Counted from the stretch's first letter, positions 45,184 through 53,990 are shown. The stretch: 64,000 nt of DNA from Desulfofundulus luciae (GCF_030813795.1 NZ_JAUSUX010000004.1:97710-161709), one strand, 5' to 3'. The notes: a model not told the origin generated them from the letters alone. Made by a program: numbers and translations.

Positions 45184-45213
45184 CAAAAAAAGCCCGCCTT
45201 TCTCGGACGGACT
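45184..45213 (-). terminator. intrinsic terminator of ytfJ
   Basis: On the minus strand AGUCCGUCC pairs with GGCGGGCU through G-C and G-U pairs, followed by seven U. Confidence 0.75.
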
Positions 45214-45241
45214 TTTACGTTTTGACGCCCCAATGGTTGCG

Positions 45242-45703
45242 TCACATCGGCGGAATGGTTGCTCCGGGGGGCGGCGGTGGAGGAGACATGGGCACCTGGT
45301 TGCGGTTGTGTTCCCGTTTAAACATGGATTGTATCTGGGAAACCAACTGGGGAGCCAGGTCGATAAGGCGGTCAATTACGGCATTGCCATCCACGGGCAA
45401 AAGGCGGACCTGGCCCTGTCCCACCACCAGAAATCCCACCGGCTGGACCGATACCCCTGCCCCGCTGCCTCCACCAAAAAACGGGAGCTGCTCACCGTCG
45501 TGGGCCTGCCGGCCCTGGGCTTCCAGTTCCAGTTCCCCTCCGCCGGCGCCAAAGCCACAGGCCACCCGGGAGACGGGTATGATTACTGTTCCATCGGCTG
45601 TTTCCACGGGGTCGCCCACCACCACGTTCACATTCACCATTTCCTTGATGCTTTCCATGGCCGTTTTCATTAAACCTTCAATTGGATGTTCCGGCACCTG
45701 CAT
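45242..45703 (-). CDS. ytfJ: sporulation protein YtfJ (GerW family)
   Basis: The GerW/YtfJ family is needed for normal germination in several spore formers. The 153-residue protein starts with the helix HPIEGLMKTAMESIKEMV, has the conserved Gly-rich GFGAGGGELE and GGGSGAGVSVQPVGFLVV, and ends in a Pro-rich tail (SPPPPPPGATIPPM). It follows the DUF2953 gene with a one-base gap, the usual pair in spore formers. Confidence 0.92.
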   Translation of the reverse strand: MQVPEHPIEGLMKTAMESIKEMVNVNVVVGDPVETADGTVIIPVSRVACGFGAGGGELELEAQGRQAHDGEQLPFFGGGSGAGVSVQPVGFLVVGQGQVRLLPVDGNAVIDRLIDLAPQLVSQIQSMFKREHNRNQVPMSPPPPPPGATIPPM

Positions 45704-45704
45704 C

Positions 45705-46376
45705 TCACCCCTTGAGGAGTCTAGTAAAAGGCAAGGCCTTTCTCAAACCATCGCGGATGAATACGAAAGCCAGCTTCACTGCCGTAACCATAATATGGCC
45801 CAACCGGATGGTAAATATGCAGTGAATCAAAAGCCCGAAGGATGAGCCGGTGAAGTGAGGCACCACGGCTACTTCGGGCAGGACGGATTTTTTGCTGACC
45901 AGCCGGTAAAGGGCCGCCAGAACAGCTCCTTTAATGGACCACAGCCCTCCCACAGCCATGCCGGTATGGGCGGCGTCGGGCAGGCCGACAAGGGTTCGCC
46001 ATTCAAACCGGCGGAGTTCGGTACGGTGCAGGAGAAACTCCAGGGCAGGCCATACTTTTTGCCCTAAATGGATATAGCTGATCAGGCGGCGGAACAGCTT
46101 TAAAGTTTCACCGGCAGGGTTCTTTTTCTCTTTTTCCGGCAAAACACCCCGTGGTTCCTTCATTACCGCCTTGGACCCGGGGGCCGGTTTTGGCGGGCGC
46201 TCCCGGGGTATAAGCTGGTATTTAATATCGAACCAGGTGCTGACCACCAGGGACAGGCAATGGTCCTGTCCCCGGCGGCGGTAATACAGCTCCAGGTTCA
46301 GGGGTACCATAACGAGAACACAAAACAGGAAAAAGAAAATTAAAATCAGCCACCACAACCACACACCAAACACCAC
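45705..46376 (-). CDS. DUF2953 membrane protein, partner of ytfJ
   Basis: The 223-residue protein has an N-terminal hydrophobic anchor (WLWWLILIFFFLFCVLVMVPL) and the conserved RRFEWRTLVGLPDAAHTGMAVGGLWSIKG block of DUF2953. Genes of this family precede ytfJ in many sporulating Firmicutes. No enzyme activity is known to me. A GTG start at 46376 has a weak ribosome site, so the exact start is uncertain. Confidence 0.85.
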   Translation of the reverse strand: MVFGVWLWWLILIFFFLFCVLVMVPLNLELYYRRRGQDHCLSLVVSTWFDIKYQLIPRERPPKPAPGSKAVMKEPRGVLPEKEKKNPAGETLKLFRRLISYIHLGQKVWPALEFLLHRTELRRFEWRTLVGLPDAAHTGMAVGGLWSIKGAVLAALYRLVSKKSVLPEVAVVPHFTGSSFGLLIHCIFTIRLGHIMVTAVKLAFVFIRDGLRKALPFTRLLKG

Positions 46377-46420
46377 CGGTCATATTTTCCCGCCGGCCTT
46401 CAAATGTATGCGAAGGAGTG

Positions 46421-46606
46421 AATATACAGTAAAACCGTTTTGACGAGGATGCGGCGCTGTCCGGAGCGAACGACTTGTGAAGCGCCGGTAACAGCACCCG
46501 CCCAGCACTCACTGGGATATCAGGTCTTTCTAAGACCGGATGTATCAATTGAACTTGAAACACCAGGAGCGGACTCGTGTTTTAGTGAGTGCTGGGCCGC
46601 ATCCAA
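46421..46606. repeat. intergenic palindromic repeat, outer family 2, copy D
   Basis: Inverted relative to the copies at 23.4 and 52.0 kb: AATATACAGTAAAACCG, GACGAGGATGCGGCGC and the GGTAACAGCACC region match the right part of the long copy. After the inner module the homology ends within CCGCATCCAAC, so the distal end is truncated. It fills the gap between the DUF2953 gene and the Gmad2 lipoprotein. Confidence 0.82.
46501..46596. repeat. inner CCCAGCACTCA module, copy D (96 bp)
   Basis: Ends CCCAGCACTCACT/AGTGAGTGCTGGG. Its reverse complement matches copy E gaplessly; I count 75 identities in 96, with 17 of the 21 changes transitions. Confidence 0.88.
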
Positions 46607-46676
46607 CGCAAAGGAAAATGGCCGGGAAGTTAAACATGCACTTTCCGGCCACCGGCAGACTTCTACTCCAGGATGA

Positions 46677-47525
46677 TTATTTGAGGGTTACCGGTACCCG
46701 GGCCAGGCTTTGCTCCTTGCCCCGGGCCGGGGCTACTATTTCCACAAAGCCCTTCCTGGGGGAAGAGGGAGGCCCATAGCTAAGGTAAGTTTCGAAATCG
46801 GTGAAACTCTCCCGTCCAACAGCAATGGTTTTTTCCGATAGGATCATGCCCCCTTCATCAACCAGACGAATCCGCACCTCTCCGGCGGAATGCCTGGCCC
46901 GGCCCACTACCTTTACCGGGCTGGTGATTTCCCGGCCCGGGGCGGGTTCATCTATGCTTGCTTCCCCCTCCACCCGGGGGGTCGTTTCCGGGGAACCAGC
47001 CGGAGCAGGTTTTGCAGCGGGCTGCGGCCCGGCAGCCGGCATCTGGCCAGGCCCGCGACCCTTCTCCCGGGTATATTGAAAAGCCACGCCACTTACCGGC
47101 CGGTCCAACCGGCCCACCCGCACAACAGTAAAAACGGGAGCGTTGGAGGCCGTTTGCCCCGGATCGTGCCTGGTGTATCTGGCCTGCACATCCAGCCAGC
47201 TGAAGTTCGCCCTGGGATTGCGCTGGCGGATTTCAGTGACTTCCGCCCTGTACTCCCTGTTACGGGGACTCATGCTGAACAGCAGGTAAAGGTCATTCCC
47301 CGCCCGCACCCAGGTGCTGGCATCGGTGTTTTCCAGGGCTTTGGCCACATCCTTGATCTCGTCCGGTGCCTTGGCCAGGTCCGTTTGCTCAAAGGAAACC
47401 CGGGTAGTTTCGGGAATAACCACGGTCCGGGGTTGAGCCGGCGGAGCCGGTTTTCTGGCAACGGTGCAACCGGCCATGCCCCAAACCAAAAGCAGAGAGA
47501 CAGTAATCAAAAGTGACCTGCGCAA
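46677..47525 (-). CDS. lipoprotein with PrcB-like and Gmad2 domains
   Basis: About 282 residues. The N-terminus is a lipoprotein signal (RRSLLITVSLLLVWGMAGC). A middle domain (WVRAGNDLYLLFSMSPRNREYRAEVTEI...) looks like the PrcB C-terminal domain; a Pro/Ala-rich linker follows, then a Gmad2 domain (ITSPVKVVGRARHSAGEVRI...GFVEIVAPARG), an Ig-like module common in sporulation and germination proteins. TTG 47525 has AAAGGGGG upstream. A role in the spore envelope is plausible but unproven. Confidence 0.75.
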   Translation of the reverse strand: MRRSLLITVSLLLVWGMAGCTVARKPAPPAQPRTVVIPETTRVSFEQTDLAKAPDEIKDVAKALENTDASTWVRAGNDLYLLFSMSPRNREYRAEVTEIRQRNPRANFSWLDVQARYTRHDPGQTASNAPVFTVVRVGRLDRPVSGVAFQYTREKGRGPGQMPAAGPQPAAKPAPAGSPETTPRVEGEASIDEPAPGREITSPVKVVGRARHSAGEVRIRLVDEGGMILSEKTIAVGRESFTDFETYLSYGPPSSPRKGFVEIVAPARGKEQSLARVPVTLK

Positions 47526-47579
47526 ATTAAATTCCCCCTTTCGGCAACATTGTTTACCGGATAGGGGGAAATCATGCAT

Positions 47580-48563
47580 CTAGATTTGCATGGCCTCCCG
47601 CACCATGGCCATGGTTCTTGCCGCTTCTGCCCGGGCCCGCCGGGCGCCTTCGGCAAGCACCTCTTCGACATAGCCGGGACGGCTGGTTATCTGGCGTCGC
47701 CGCTCCCGCAAAGGAGCCAGCACGGCCTCCAGGGATTCAGCCAGCAACTTTTTACAGGCCACACAGCCCACCCGGCCTGCCCGGCAGTCCTCCTCGATTT
47801 CGGCCATCCGGTGGCCGGTATAAATGCCGTGGTACTTGTGCACCACGCATACCTCCGGGTGGCCGGGATCGGTTTTGCGAATGCGGGCCGGGTCGGTAAT
47901 CATGGCGTTTACCCGCCCCCTGATTTCATCCAGCCCGGCCATCAGGCCTATATCGTTGGCGTAACTTTTGCTCATCTTGCGGCCGTCCACGCCGGGAAGA
48001 ACGGCCACACGGGACAGTTTGGCCTGCGGTTCCGGGAAAATGGGACGGTAAAGGTGGTTGAACCGCCGGGCCAGTTCCCGGCACAGTTCCAGGTGGGGAA
48101 GCTGGTCCTCGCCCACGGGCACGGCATCGGCCCGGTAAAGCAAAATATCCGCAGCCTGCAAAACAGGGTAGCCCAGGAAACCGTAGGTCATAATATCCCT
48201 GCCCTGTTGTTTGAACTGCTGCACCTGATCCTTGTATGTGGGCACCCTTTCCAGCCAGCCCAGGGGAATAATCATGGAAAAGAGCAGGTGTAACTCTGCC
48301 GTTTCGGGGACATCCGACTGGACGAAGATCACGCTTTTTTCCGGATCAAGACCTACAGCCAGCCAGTCGGCGATCATTTCCCGGACATTGTCTTTGATTC
48401 CGGCGGTATGTTCAAAAGCCGTGGTCAGGGCGTGCCAGTCGGCGGCAAAAAAGAAGCACTGGTTGTCCTTCTGCAGTTCAATCCAGTTCTCCAGCACGCT
48501 CAGGTGGCCGATGTGCAACCGGCCGGTGGGACGCATGCCGCTTAGAATTCTTTGTGCAGGCAT
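47580..48563 (-). CDS. trpS: tryptophanyl-tRNA synthetase
   Basis: Charges tRNA-Trp. The 327 residues are usual for a class Ic synthetase: GRLHIGHLSVLENW (HIGH motif), DVPETAELHLLFSMI, GYPVLQAADILLYRADAVPVGEDQ and KMSKS in GRKMSKSYAND. ATG 48563 has AAAGGAG eleven bases upstream. No T-box leader was recognised, which is unusual for Firmicutes aminoacyl-tRNA synthetases but the upstream gap is only 33 bases. Confidence 0.95.
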   Translation of the reverse strand: MPAQRILSGMRPTGRLHIGHLSVLENWIELQKDNQCFFFAADWHALTTAFEHTAGIKDNVREMIADWLAVGLDPEKSVIFVQSDVPETAELHLLFSMIIPLGWLERVPTYKDQVQQFKQQGRDIMTYGFLGYPVLQAADILLYRADAVPVGEDQLPHLELCRELARRFNHLYRPIFPEPQAKLSRVAVLPGVDGRKMSKSYANDIGLMAGLDEIRGRVNAMITDPARIRKTDPGHPEVCVVHKYHGIYTGHRMAEIEEDCRAGRVGCVACKKLLAESLEAVLAPLRERRRQITSRPGYVEEVLAEGARRARAEAARTMAMVREAMQI

Positions 48564-48596
48564 TGGTATGGTATCTCCTTTCTATCATCCTTTGCG

Positions 48597-49226
48597 TTAA
48601 GAAACCAGGAAGGCAATGGCTTTCGCCAGACCGATAAGGGCATTGTACAGGGGAATAATGATCCACCTGAGCACCTTCCCGATAATACCGGTAAATAATA
48701 ATAGCAAAAGGATAATTGTACCATAGCTTTCCAGCATATAAAGCCACTGCTGCCTGCCAGGCAAGAGCCCGGCCAGTATTTTCGAACCGTCCAGCGGGGG
48801 AACCGGTAGAAGGTTAAAGACTGCCAGGATGACATTGATGTGTATAATTTTTAAAACAATCTCCTGGCCATAGGGCAGCTTCCACGCCCCCAGGCCCAGG
48901 GCTACCGCCCCGGCTGTTGCCAGCAACATATTGGCAGCAGGCCCGGCCAGGGAGACCAGCATTATGCCCTGGCGCATGTCGCTGCGGAAATTATAGGGGT
49001 TGACGGGCACCGGTTTAGCCCAGCCAAAACCAACGACAAAGAGCATGATCAAGCCGATAACATCCACGTGGGCCAGGGGGTTCAAGGTCAGCCGGCCCTG
49101 GTAGCGGGCCGTGGGATCCCCCAGGCGATCGGCCACCCAGCCGTGGGCCAGTTCGTGGAAAGTAAGCCCCAATACAATGGCCGGCAGCATGATGCCCATT
49201 TCGTATAAGCTGGGGAGGTTAATCAT
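48597..49226 (-). CDS. site-2-type zinc protease (M50) membrane protein
   Basis: About 209 residues with the metalloprotease HELAH in LGLTFHELAHGWVADRLGDP, the NPLAHVD loop and the second metal ligand region NLLPVPPLDGSKIL, all between hydrophobic segments. Single-domain M50 proteins like this lack PDZ and CBS domains and their substrates are unknown. ATG 49226 has AGAGG upstream and overlaps the DHH-CBS gene's end by eight bases. It lies immediately upstream of trpS. Confidence 0.9.
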   Translation of the reverse strand: MINLPSLYEMGIMLPAIVLGLTFHELAHGWVADRLGDPTARYQGRLTLNPLAHVDVIGLIMLFVVGFGWAKPVPVNPYNFRSDMRQGIMLVSLAGPAANMLLATAGAVALGLGAWKLPYGQEIVLKIIHINVILAVFNLLPVPPLDGSKILAGLLPGRQQWLYMLESYGTIILLLLLFTGIIGKVLRWIIIPLYNALIGLAKAIAFLVS

Positions 49227-51852
49227 GGGAATCCTCTCCCTGGTGGCGGCGCAGAAATTCCTGCACAAACGCCTTTTCTTCTTCGGTGTTTTTCACCAGG
49301 CCGTCCAACCGGGCCCGCCAGACCGCATCCAGGGCCCTGCGGAAAATGGGCCCGGGCCGGTAGCCCAGATTCTTAATGTATGTACCATCGACGGTTGGCT
49401 TCTCTCGCAGGAGTACGAGCAACTGCCGGAAGCGTTCCTTCAACCACTCCTCATCCAGAAGGGTAAGAATGAGGGGGTGGGCCTCCGGAGGCAGAAGGAG
49501 AAGGGCCCGGGCCAGCTCACTGGTGCGCACCCCATCACGCAGGCACAGCCGGGATAAAACTGGACGCCAGTTGGCCAGGGTGGCCAGAACCTTTCCGGTC
49601 TGGCGCTTGTTCAAATGGTAGCGCTCACACAGGCTCCGGGCTGTTTCCGGGTCGGTCCAGTGCAGGGCGGCAATAAAATAACAGAGCCATGGTTCATTCA
49701 CCGGGGGAAAGCCCCATTCTTCCAGCAGTTGCATGGATTCACCCAGATCATGCAGCACCGGCTGTACTTCCCAGTAAGTTACCCCGTGGAAAGCAAAGGG
49801 CCATATGCCCAGTTGATGCAGGCGCTCCAGCATTCTCCCGGCTCTTTCTTCCATCAGGATGTGCTTCAATTCCTCCCACAAGCGTTCGGCAGAAACGCGG
49901 GCGAGAACTTCCCGGCGCACGGCCTCCTGCACCAGTTTCAAGGTTTGGGATTCGATTTTGAACCCGTAGCGCTGCTCAAAGCGCACGGCCCGCAACAGCC
50001 GGATGGGGTCCTCGATAAAACTCAAGTTATATAATACCCGGATCAGCCCCTGCTGTAAATCCTGGCGCCCGCCGAAAAAGTCTATCAGATCGCCGAAGTG
50101 TTCCCCGTTTAAGTCAACGGCCATGGCGTTAATGGTAAAGTCCCGCCGGTAAAGGTCATGGCGTACGCAGGAACTTTCCACCCTGGGCAGGGCTGCCGGG
50201 TATTCGTAAAATTCCACCCGCGCCGTGGCCACATCAACCTTGAATCCATCGGGGAACAACACTTCCGCGGTGCCAAATTTGCGGTGGGCGCGTACCTGGG
50301 CACCGTAGGCCCCGGCCAGGGCTTCAGCCAGGGCTATGCCGTCCCCTTCCACCACCAGATCTATGTCGAGATTGCCCGCTTTAAGCAATATATCCCGTAC
50401 CACCCCGCCGGCGGCAAAAACCCGGTAGCCAAGACGGGCGGCAATTTCCCCGGCCCGGCACATAATCTCCCATTCCCTGGGGCCCAGCACCTGGTGCATG
50501 AGCTCGGAAATATTTGCCCCGGCGGCAGGCAGGTGACCGGAGTAAATGGCCCGGTAACGGGTGGGAAAATCGCCGTGCATGGTACGCAGGACATCGGTCC
50601 GGGAAACAATACCCACCAGGCGCCCTTCCGACACCACGGGTACGCGCCCGATATCGTGTTCAATCATCAGTTGTTGCACTTCGGCCACGGGAACGTCGGG
50701 AGTTACCCAGACCACATTCTGGCTCATAAAACCCTTTACCGGAGCATGTCCCAAACCATGGAGGTTGGCCTTTTCCACATCCCGCCGGGATATCACACCT
50801 ACCAGCCGGTCCTTTTGTACTACGGGCAGGCCCGTATGGCCGTAGCGCATCATGATGCGACCGGCTTCCTTAATGGTAGTTTCGGGAGTAACGGTTTTAA
50901 CCGGGCTGGACATGATCCCCGCTGCCGTCAGGGGGGGACGCACCTTTTGCTGGATGATTTTCATGAGTGTCTCTGCCACCTGGTTTAGAGGTGCCCCTTT
51001 AATGGTGGCCGAGGCTGCCGCCGGGTGGCCGCCCCCTCCAAAGGGGCCCAGAATTTCGGCAACATCCACCTGGGCCACGTTACTGCGGCCGACTATGTGT
51101 ACCCGGTCCTCCATTTCCACGACAGTAAATACCGCATCCAGCCTTTCGATTTCCGAGATGGTATGGGCGAGCGGGGCCAGGCCGACCACAAATTCTTCCA
51201 CCGATGCGGTGGCCAGGAGGATCTTGACCCCGTTGACCTGGTGGCGGCGGGCAGAAAGCAGTAAAGATTTGAGCAGGGACTTTTGTTCTTCGGTCATGGG
51301 CCGGCCGAGAAATTCGGCCACCACTCCCAGGTTGGCCCCCCTTTCCAGAAGATAGGCCACCGCCGCCACGTCCCGGGGAGTAGTACTGGTAAAAACTAAA
51401 GAACCGGTATCCCCGTAAATACCCAGGGCCAGAATTGTGGCTTCCAGGGGGGTTAAGGGTACGTTTTGCTCCCGTATTTTTTCCACCAGCAGGGTGGCGG
51501 TGGCCCCCACCGTCTCCACCACTTCCACCGTGCCCCGCACATCCCCTTCGGCCCAGGGATGGTGATCGTAAATATGTACTTCTACCCCGCGGCGGTTTAA
51601 CACTTCCGCCAGCTTGCCCAGCCGCCTGGGGTTTTTCGTGTCCACCAGCACCACCCGCCGCACCTTTTCCAGCTGGATGTCCCGCAGGCTGGACACGGCC
51701 AGGGCGTCCTTGTGCAAAGCCATAAATTCCTCTACGTTCCTGGAAAGCTTACCCGGGAAGACCATCACGGCTTCGGGATATAGTTTCTGGGCTCCCACCA
51801 TGGCAGCCAGGGCGTCCAGATCCGTATTGGTGTGGGTGGTAATAATATCCAT
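49219..51852 (-). CDS. DHH phosphoesterase-CBS-tRNA nucleotidyltransferase fusion
   Basis: An 877-residue three-part protein. (1) A DHH/DHHA1 phosphoesterase (1-300): ITTHTNTDLDALAAMVGA, DHHPWAEGDV and GGGGHPAAASATIKG. (2) Two CBS domains (about 310-430: DRLVGVISRRDVEKANL, GRLVGIVSRTDVLRTM). (3) A class II nucleotidyltransferase (about 475-877): VFAAGGVVRDILLKAGNLDIDLVVEG with the catalytic Asp pair, RRDFTINAMAVDL and RAVRFEQRYGF, the tRNA CCA/poly(A) polymerase head. The fusion is known in Clostridia and Thermotoga-like bacteria, where the tail makes the A-addition step. ATG 51852 is chosen by frame and a GGAG-like site. Confidence 0.93.
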   Translation of the reverse strand: MDIITTHTNTDLDALAAMVGAQKLYPEAVMVFPGKLSRNVEEFMALHKDALAVSSLRDIQLEKVRRVVLVDTKNPRRLGKLAEVLNRRGVEVHIYDHHPWAEGDVRGTVEVVETVGATATLLVEKIREQNVPLTPLEATILALGIYGDTGSLVFTSTTPRDVAAVAYLLERGANLGVVAEFLGRPMTEEQKSLLKSLLLSARRHQVNGVKILLATASVEEFVVGLAPLAHTISEIERLDAVFTVVEMEDRVHIVGRSNVAQVDVAEILGPFGGGGHPAAASATIKGAPLNQVAETLMKIIQQKVRPPLTAAGIMSSPVKTVTPETTIKEAGRIMMRYGHTGLPVVQKDRLVGVISRRDVEKANLHGLGHAPVKGFMSQNVVWVTPDVPVAEVQQLMIEHDIGRVPVVSEGRLVGIVSRTDVLRTMHGDFPTRYRAIYSGHLPAAGANISELMHQVLGPREWEIMCRAGEIAARLGYRVFAAGGVVRDILLKAGNLDIDLVVEGDGIALAEALAGAYGAQVRAHRKFGTAEVLFPDGFKVDVATARVEFYEYPAALPRVESSCVRHDLYRRDFTINAMAVDLNGEHFGDLIDFFGGRQDLQQGLIRVLYNLSFIEDPIRLLRAVRFEQRYGFKIESQTLKLVQEAVRREVLARVSAERLWEELKHILMEERAGRMLERLHQLGIWPFAFHGVTYWEVQPVLHDLGESMQLLEEWGFPPVNEPWLCYFIAALHWTDPETARSLCERYHLNKRQTGKVLATLANWRPVLSRLCLRDGVRTSELARALLLLPPEAHPLILTLLDEEWLKERFRQLLVLLREKPTVDGTYIKNLGYRPGPIFRRALDAVWRARLDGLVKNTEEEKAFVQEFLRRHQGEDSHD

Positions 51853-51954
51853 GGACGGCTCCTCTCTCCTAGACCTCGTGGTACACTATTTTTTGATTAT
51901 ATCATACTCTTCTTTCTTCGTAACCCAAAATACTCCTTCGCAGCCCCCGCTGTA

Positions 51955-52147
51955 AATGTTCAGCGAACCAGGTTGGATGCGCCCAGCACTCACTAAAATA
52001 TGACTTTGCTCCCGGTGCTTCAGGTTTAACTGACACATCCTGTTTTGGGAAGAACCAGTTTCCCGGTGAGTGCTGGGTCCTCGCTCACTCCAGTGCTTCG
52101 CGTAAGATGTGCGCCGTATCCTCGTCATTACGGTTTTGCTGAACATT
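51955..52147. repeat. intergenic palindromic repeat, outer family 2, copy E
   Basis: Flanks are AATGTTCAGCGAACCAGG (left) and CGGTTTTGCTGAACATT (right), an imperfect inverted pair matching the ends of the 23.4-kb copy. The left flank is directly joined to the inner module, and the right half continues TCCTCGCTCACTCCAGTGC, colinear with the long copy. It lies between the DHH-CBS gene and lysA's terminator. Confidence 0.87.
51982..52077. repeat. inner CCCAGCACTCA module, copy E (96 bp)
   Basis: Bounded by CCCAGCACTCACTAAAA and GGTGAGTGCTGGG. It aligns without gaps with the reverse complement of copy D. The inner stem TCAG...CTGA corresponds to TCAA...TTGA in D, a compensatory G-C/A-T change. 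Confidence 0.88.
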
Positions 52148-52204
52148 CACCCCCCGCTTTTACCAGCTTTGGACCTTTCGCTCCGCCTTGTCGCTTTGCG
52201 CCGT

Positions 52205-52233
52205 AAAAAAAGCACCCCTCCTTTAGGGGTGCT
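52205..52233 (-). terminator. intrinsic terminator of lysA
   Basis: Minus strand AGCACCCCT-AAAGG-AGGGGTGCT followed by seven T, 15 bases after the lysA stop. Confidence 0.9.
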
Positions 52234-52247
52234 GACGGACGAAAGGT

Positions 52248-53591
52248 TTAGCGTGCCGAAGCCACATTTAGCCGCCGGCTCTTGCGCAACCTTTCCGGGA
52301 TTACGTCATTGCGCAGGAGATCGGCGTAGGTCTCCCGCTCCACAATGATATCGGCACGGCCGTCTTTTACCAGCACCATGGCCGGCCGGGGCAGGCGGTT
52401 GTAATTCATGGACATGGAGTAGTTGTAGGCACCGGTACAGCTAACCGCCAGGATATCCCCGGGTTGGACCCCGGGCAGGGCGATATCCCAGATGAGCATA
52501 TCCCCGGATTCACAGCACTTGCCAGCGATGGAGACCACTTCCTCCGCCGGTGCGGCGGCCTTGTTGGCCACGCAGGCCTCGTAACGGGACTGGTAAAGGG
52601 CCGGGCGGGGGTTATCACCCATGCCGCCGTCTACGGCCACGTACTTGCGCACCCCGGGAATGTCCTTTACCGCCCCGACGGTGTAAAGGGTGGTACCAGC
52701 CGGGCCGCTGATGGAACGCCCGGGTTCCACAATAACCCTGGGTACGGGCAGGCCGTGCGCCATGGCCTTTTCCCGGACGGCCCGCATAACTACATCGGCA
52801 TATTCGGCCACCGGCCGGGGTTGATCCCCTTCGGCGTAGTAGATGCCCAGCCCGCCTCCCAGATCAAGTTCGGACGGTGTCCAGCCGGTCTCCCTGGCCA
52901 CGCGGGCGGCAAAATCCATCATTACTCCGGCAGCGTGGGCGTAAGAATCCAGCTCGAAAATCTGGGAACCGATATGACAGTGCAAACCGTGAAGGACAAT
53001 ATGATCCATCTCCAGGGCCCGTTTTACCCCGGCCAGGGCCTGGCCGTTTTCAATAACCAGGCCGAATTTGCTGTCAATCTGACCGGTTTTAATGTACTCA
53101 TGGGTGTGGGCCTCAATGCCGGGGGTTAAGCGCAGGATAACGCCTGCCGTGGTGTGCATCTCACCGGCAAGCTGGTTGAGCATTTCCAGCTCGTGGAGAT
53201 TGTCCACCATGAAGCGCCCCACCCGGGCTTCCAGGGCCAGGCGCAGTTCTTCCCTGGACTTGTTGTTCCCGTGGAAATAAACCCGGGACATGGGGAATTT
53301 GGCCTGCAGGGCAGTATATAGTTCGCCGCCGGAAACCACATCCATGCCCAGCCCTTCTTCCTCCACCAGGCGGCAGATGGCCAGGGTGAGCAATGTTTTG
53401 GCCGCGTAGATGACCTCGGCACCGTATTTTTCGGTGAAGGCCCGGTAGTACTCCCGGCAATTCTGCCGGAAAAGCTCTTCATCCACCACATAAAGGGGGG
53501 TGCCGAAGGTAGAAGCAAGCTCTACAGTATCGCAACCACCAATTTCCAGGTGGCCCCGGCTGTTAATGGTCATGGTACCGTGCAGCTTCAT
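52248..53591 (-). CDS. lysA: diaminopimelate decarboxylase
   Basis: LysA decarboxylates meso-DAP to lysine with PLP. The 447-residue protein has the PLP Lys in EVIYAAKTLLTLAI, the GSQIFELDSY, LGGGLGIYYAEGD and EPGRSISGPAG blocks, and the C-terminal CESGDMLIWD (active-site Cys). ATG 53591 has GGGAGG. Its leader holds a lysine riboswitch, so lysine represses it. Confidence 0.96.
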   Translation of the reverse strand: MKLHGTMTINSRGHLEIGGCDTVELASTFGTPLYVVDEELFRQNCREYYRAFTEKYGAEVIYAAKTLLTLAICRLVEEEGLGMDVVSGGELYTALQAKFPMSRVYFHGNNKSREELRLALEARVGRFMVDNLHELEMLNQLAGEMHTTAGVILRLTPGIEAHTHEYIKTGQIDSKFGLVIENGQALAGVKRALEMDHIVLHGLHCHIGSQIFELDSYAHAAGVMMDFAARVARETGWTPSELDLGGGLGIYYAEGDQPRPVAEYADVVMRAVREKAMAHGLPVPRVIVEPGRSISGPAGTTLYTVGAVKDIPGVRKYVAVDGGMGDNPRPALYQSRYEACVANKAAAPAEEVVSIAGKCCESGDMLIWDIALPGVQPGDILAVSCTGAYNYSMSMNYNRLPRPAMVLVKDGRADIIVERETYADLLRNDVIPERLRKSRRLNVASAR

Positions 53592-53651
53592 TTCAAAACC
53601 TCCCGCGGATATAATACGCCCGGAAAAAAGTCATTGGTGCCGGCGGCATAA

Positions 53652-53684
53652 AATGAGACGGCTTCCCGGATGGGGGGCCGTCTT
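53652..53684 (-). terminator. riboswitch-controlled terminator before lysA
   Basis: Minus strand AGACGGC...GCCGTCT with a loop of about 14 bases, followed by CATTTTATG, a weak T-run. Formation would end the leader when lysine is bound. Confidence 0.65.
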
Positions 53685-53720
53685 ATGCACAAGGGAAAAA
53701 CCACCCTCTCCCCCCTGGTG

Positions 53721-53905
53721 AGATAGCGCTCCACCCGGCAGCAGGGCAACCACCGGGTGACAGTCCGGCACCTGTTCGATGACGGCCCAGCCCAGCCGTT
53801 CCGGGCAACGGCTGAACTTCGGCGGGCAACCCTTTCCCCCGGCTTCTGCGGAACCCGGGTCCTCCACCGGGGTACTCTTGTTGTCCGCAACCTCTACCTC
53901 ACCTC
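53721..53905 (-). promoter_or_regulatory. lysine riboswitch (L box)
   Basis: The leader of lysA has the L-box consensus blocks in order on the minus strand: GAGGTAGAGGTTGCGG, GGGGGAAAGGG, GCCGCCGAAG-like CCGCCGAAG, GGCTGGGC, GGACTGTCACC and the 3' GTGGAGCGCTATC. It precedes a hairpin terminator and lysA. Confidence 0.9.
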
Positions 53906-53943
53906 CAAAGGGAGATGAGGCATAATGTATACAATTTTGTCCC

Positions 53944-53972
53944 ATTGTAACATGGGTGCTGGGTGCTGTCAA
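53944..53972 (-). promoter_or_regulatory. sigma-A promoter of lysA
   Basis: Minus strand TTGACA, 17-bp spacer, TACAAT, just upstream of the lysine riboswitch, with initiation near 53937. Confidence 0.75.
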
Positions 53973-53990
53973 TAGCTTTCTAATTCCAAC

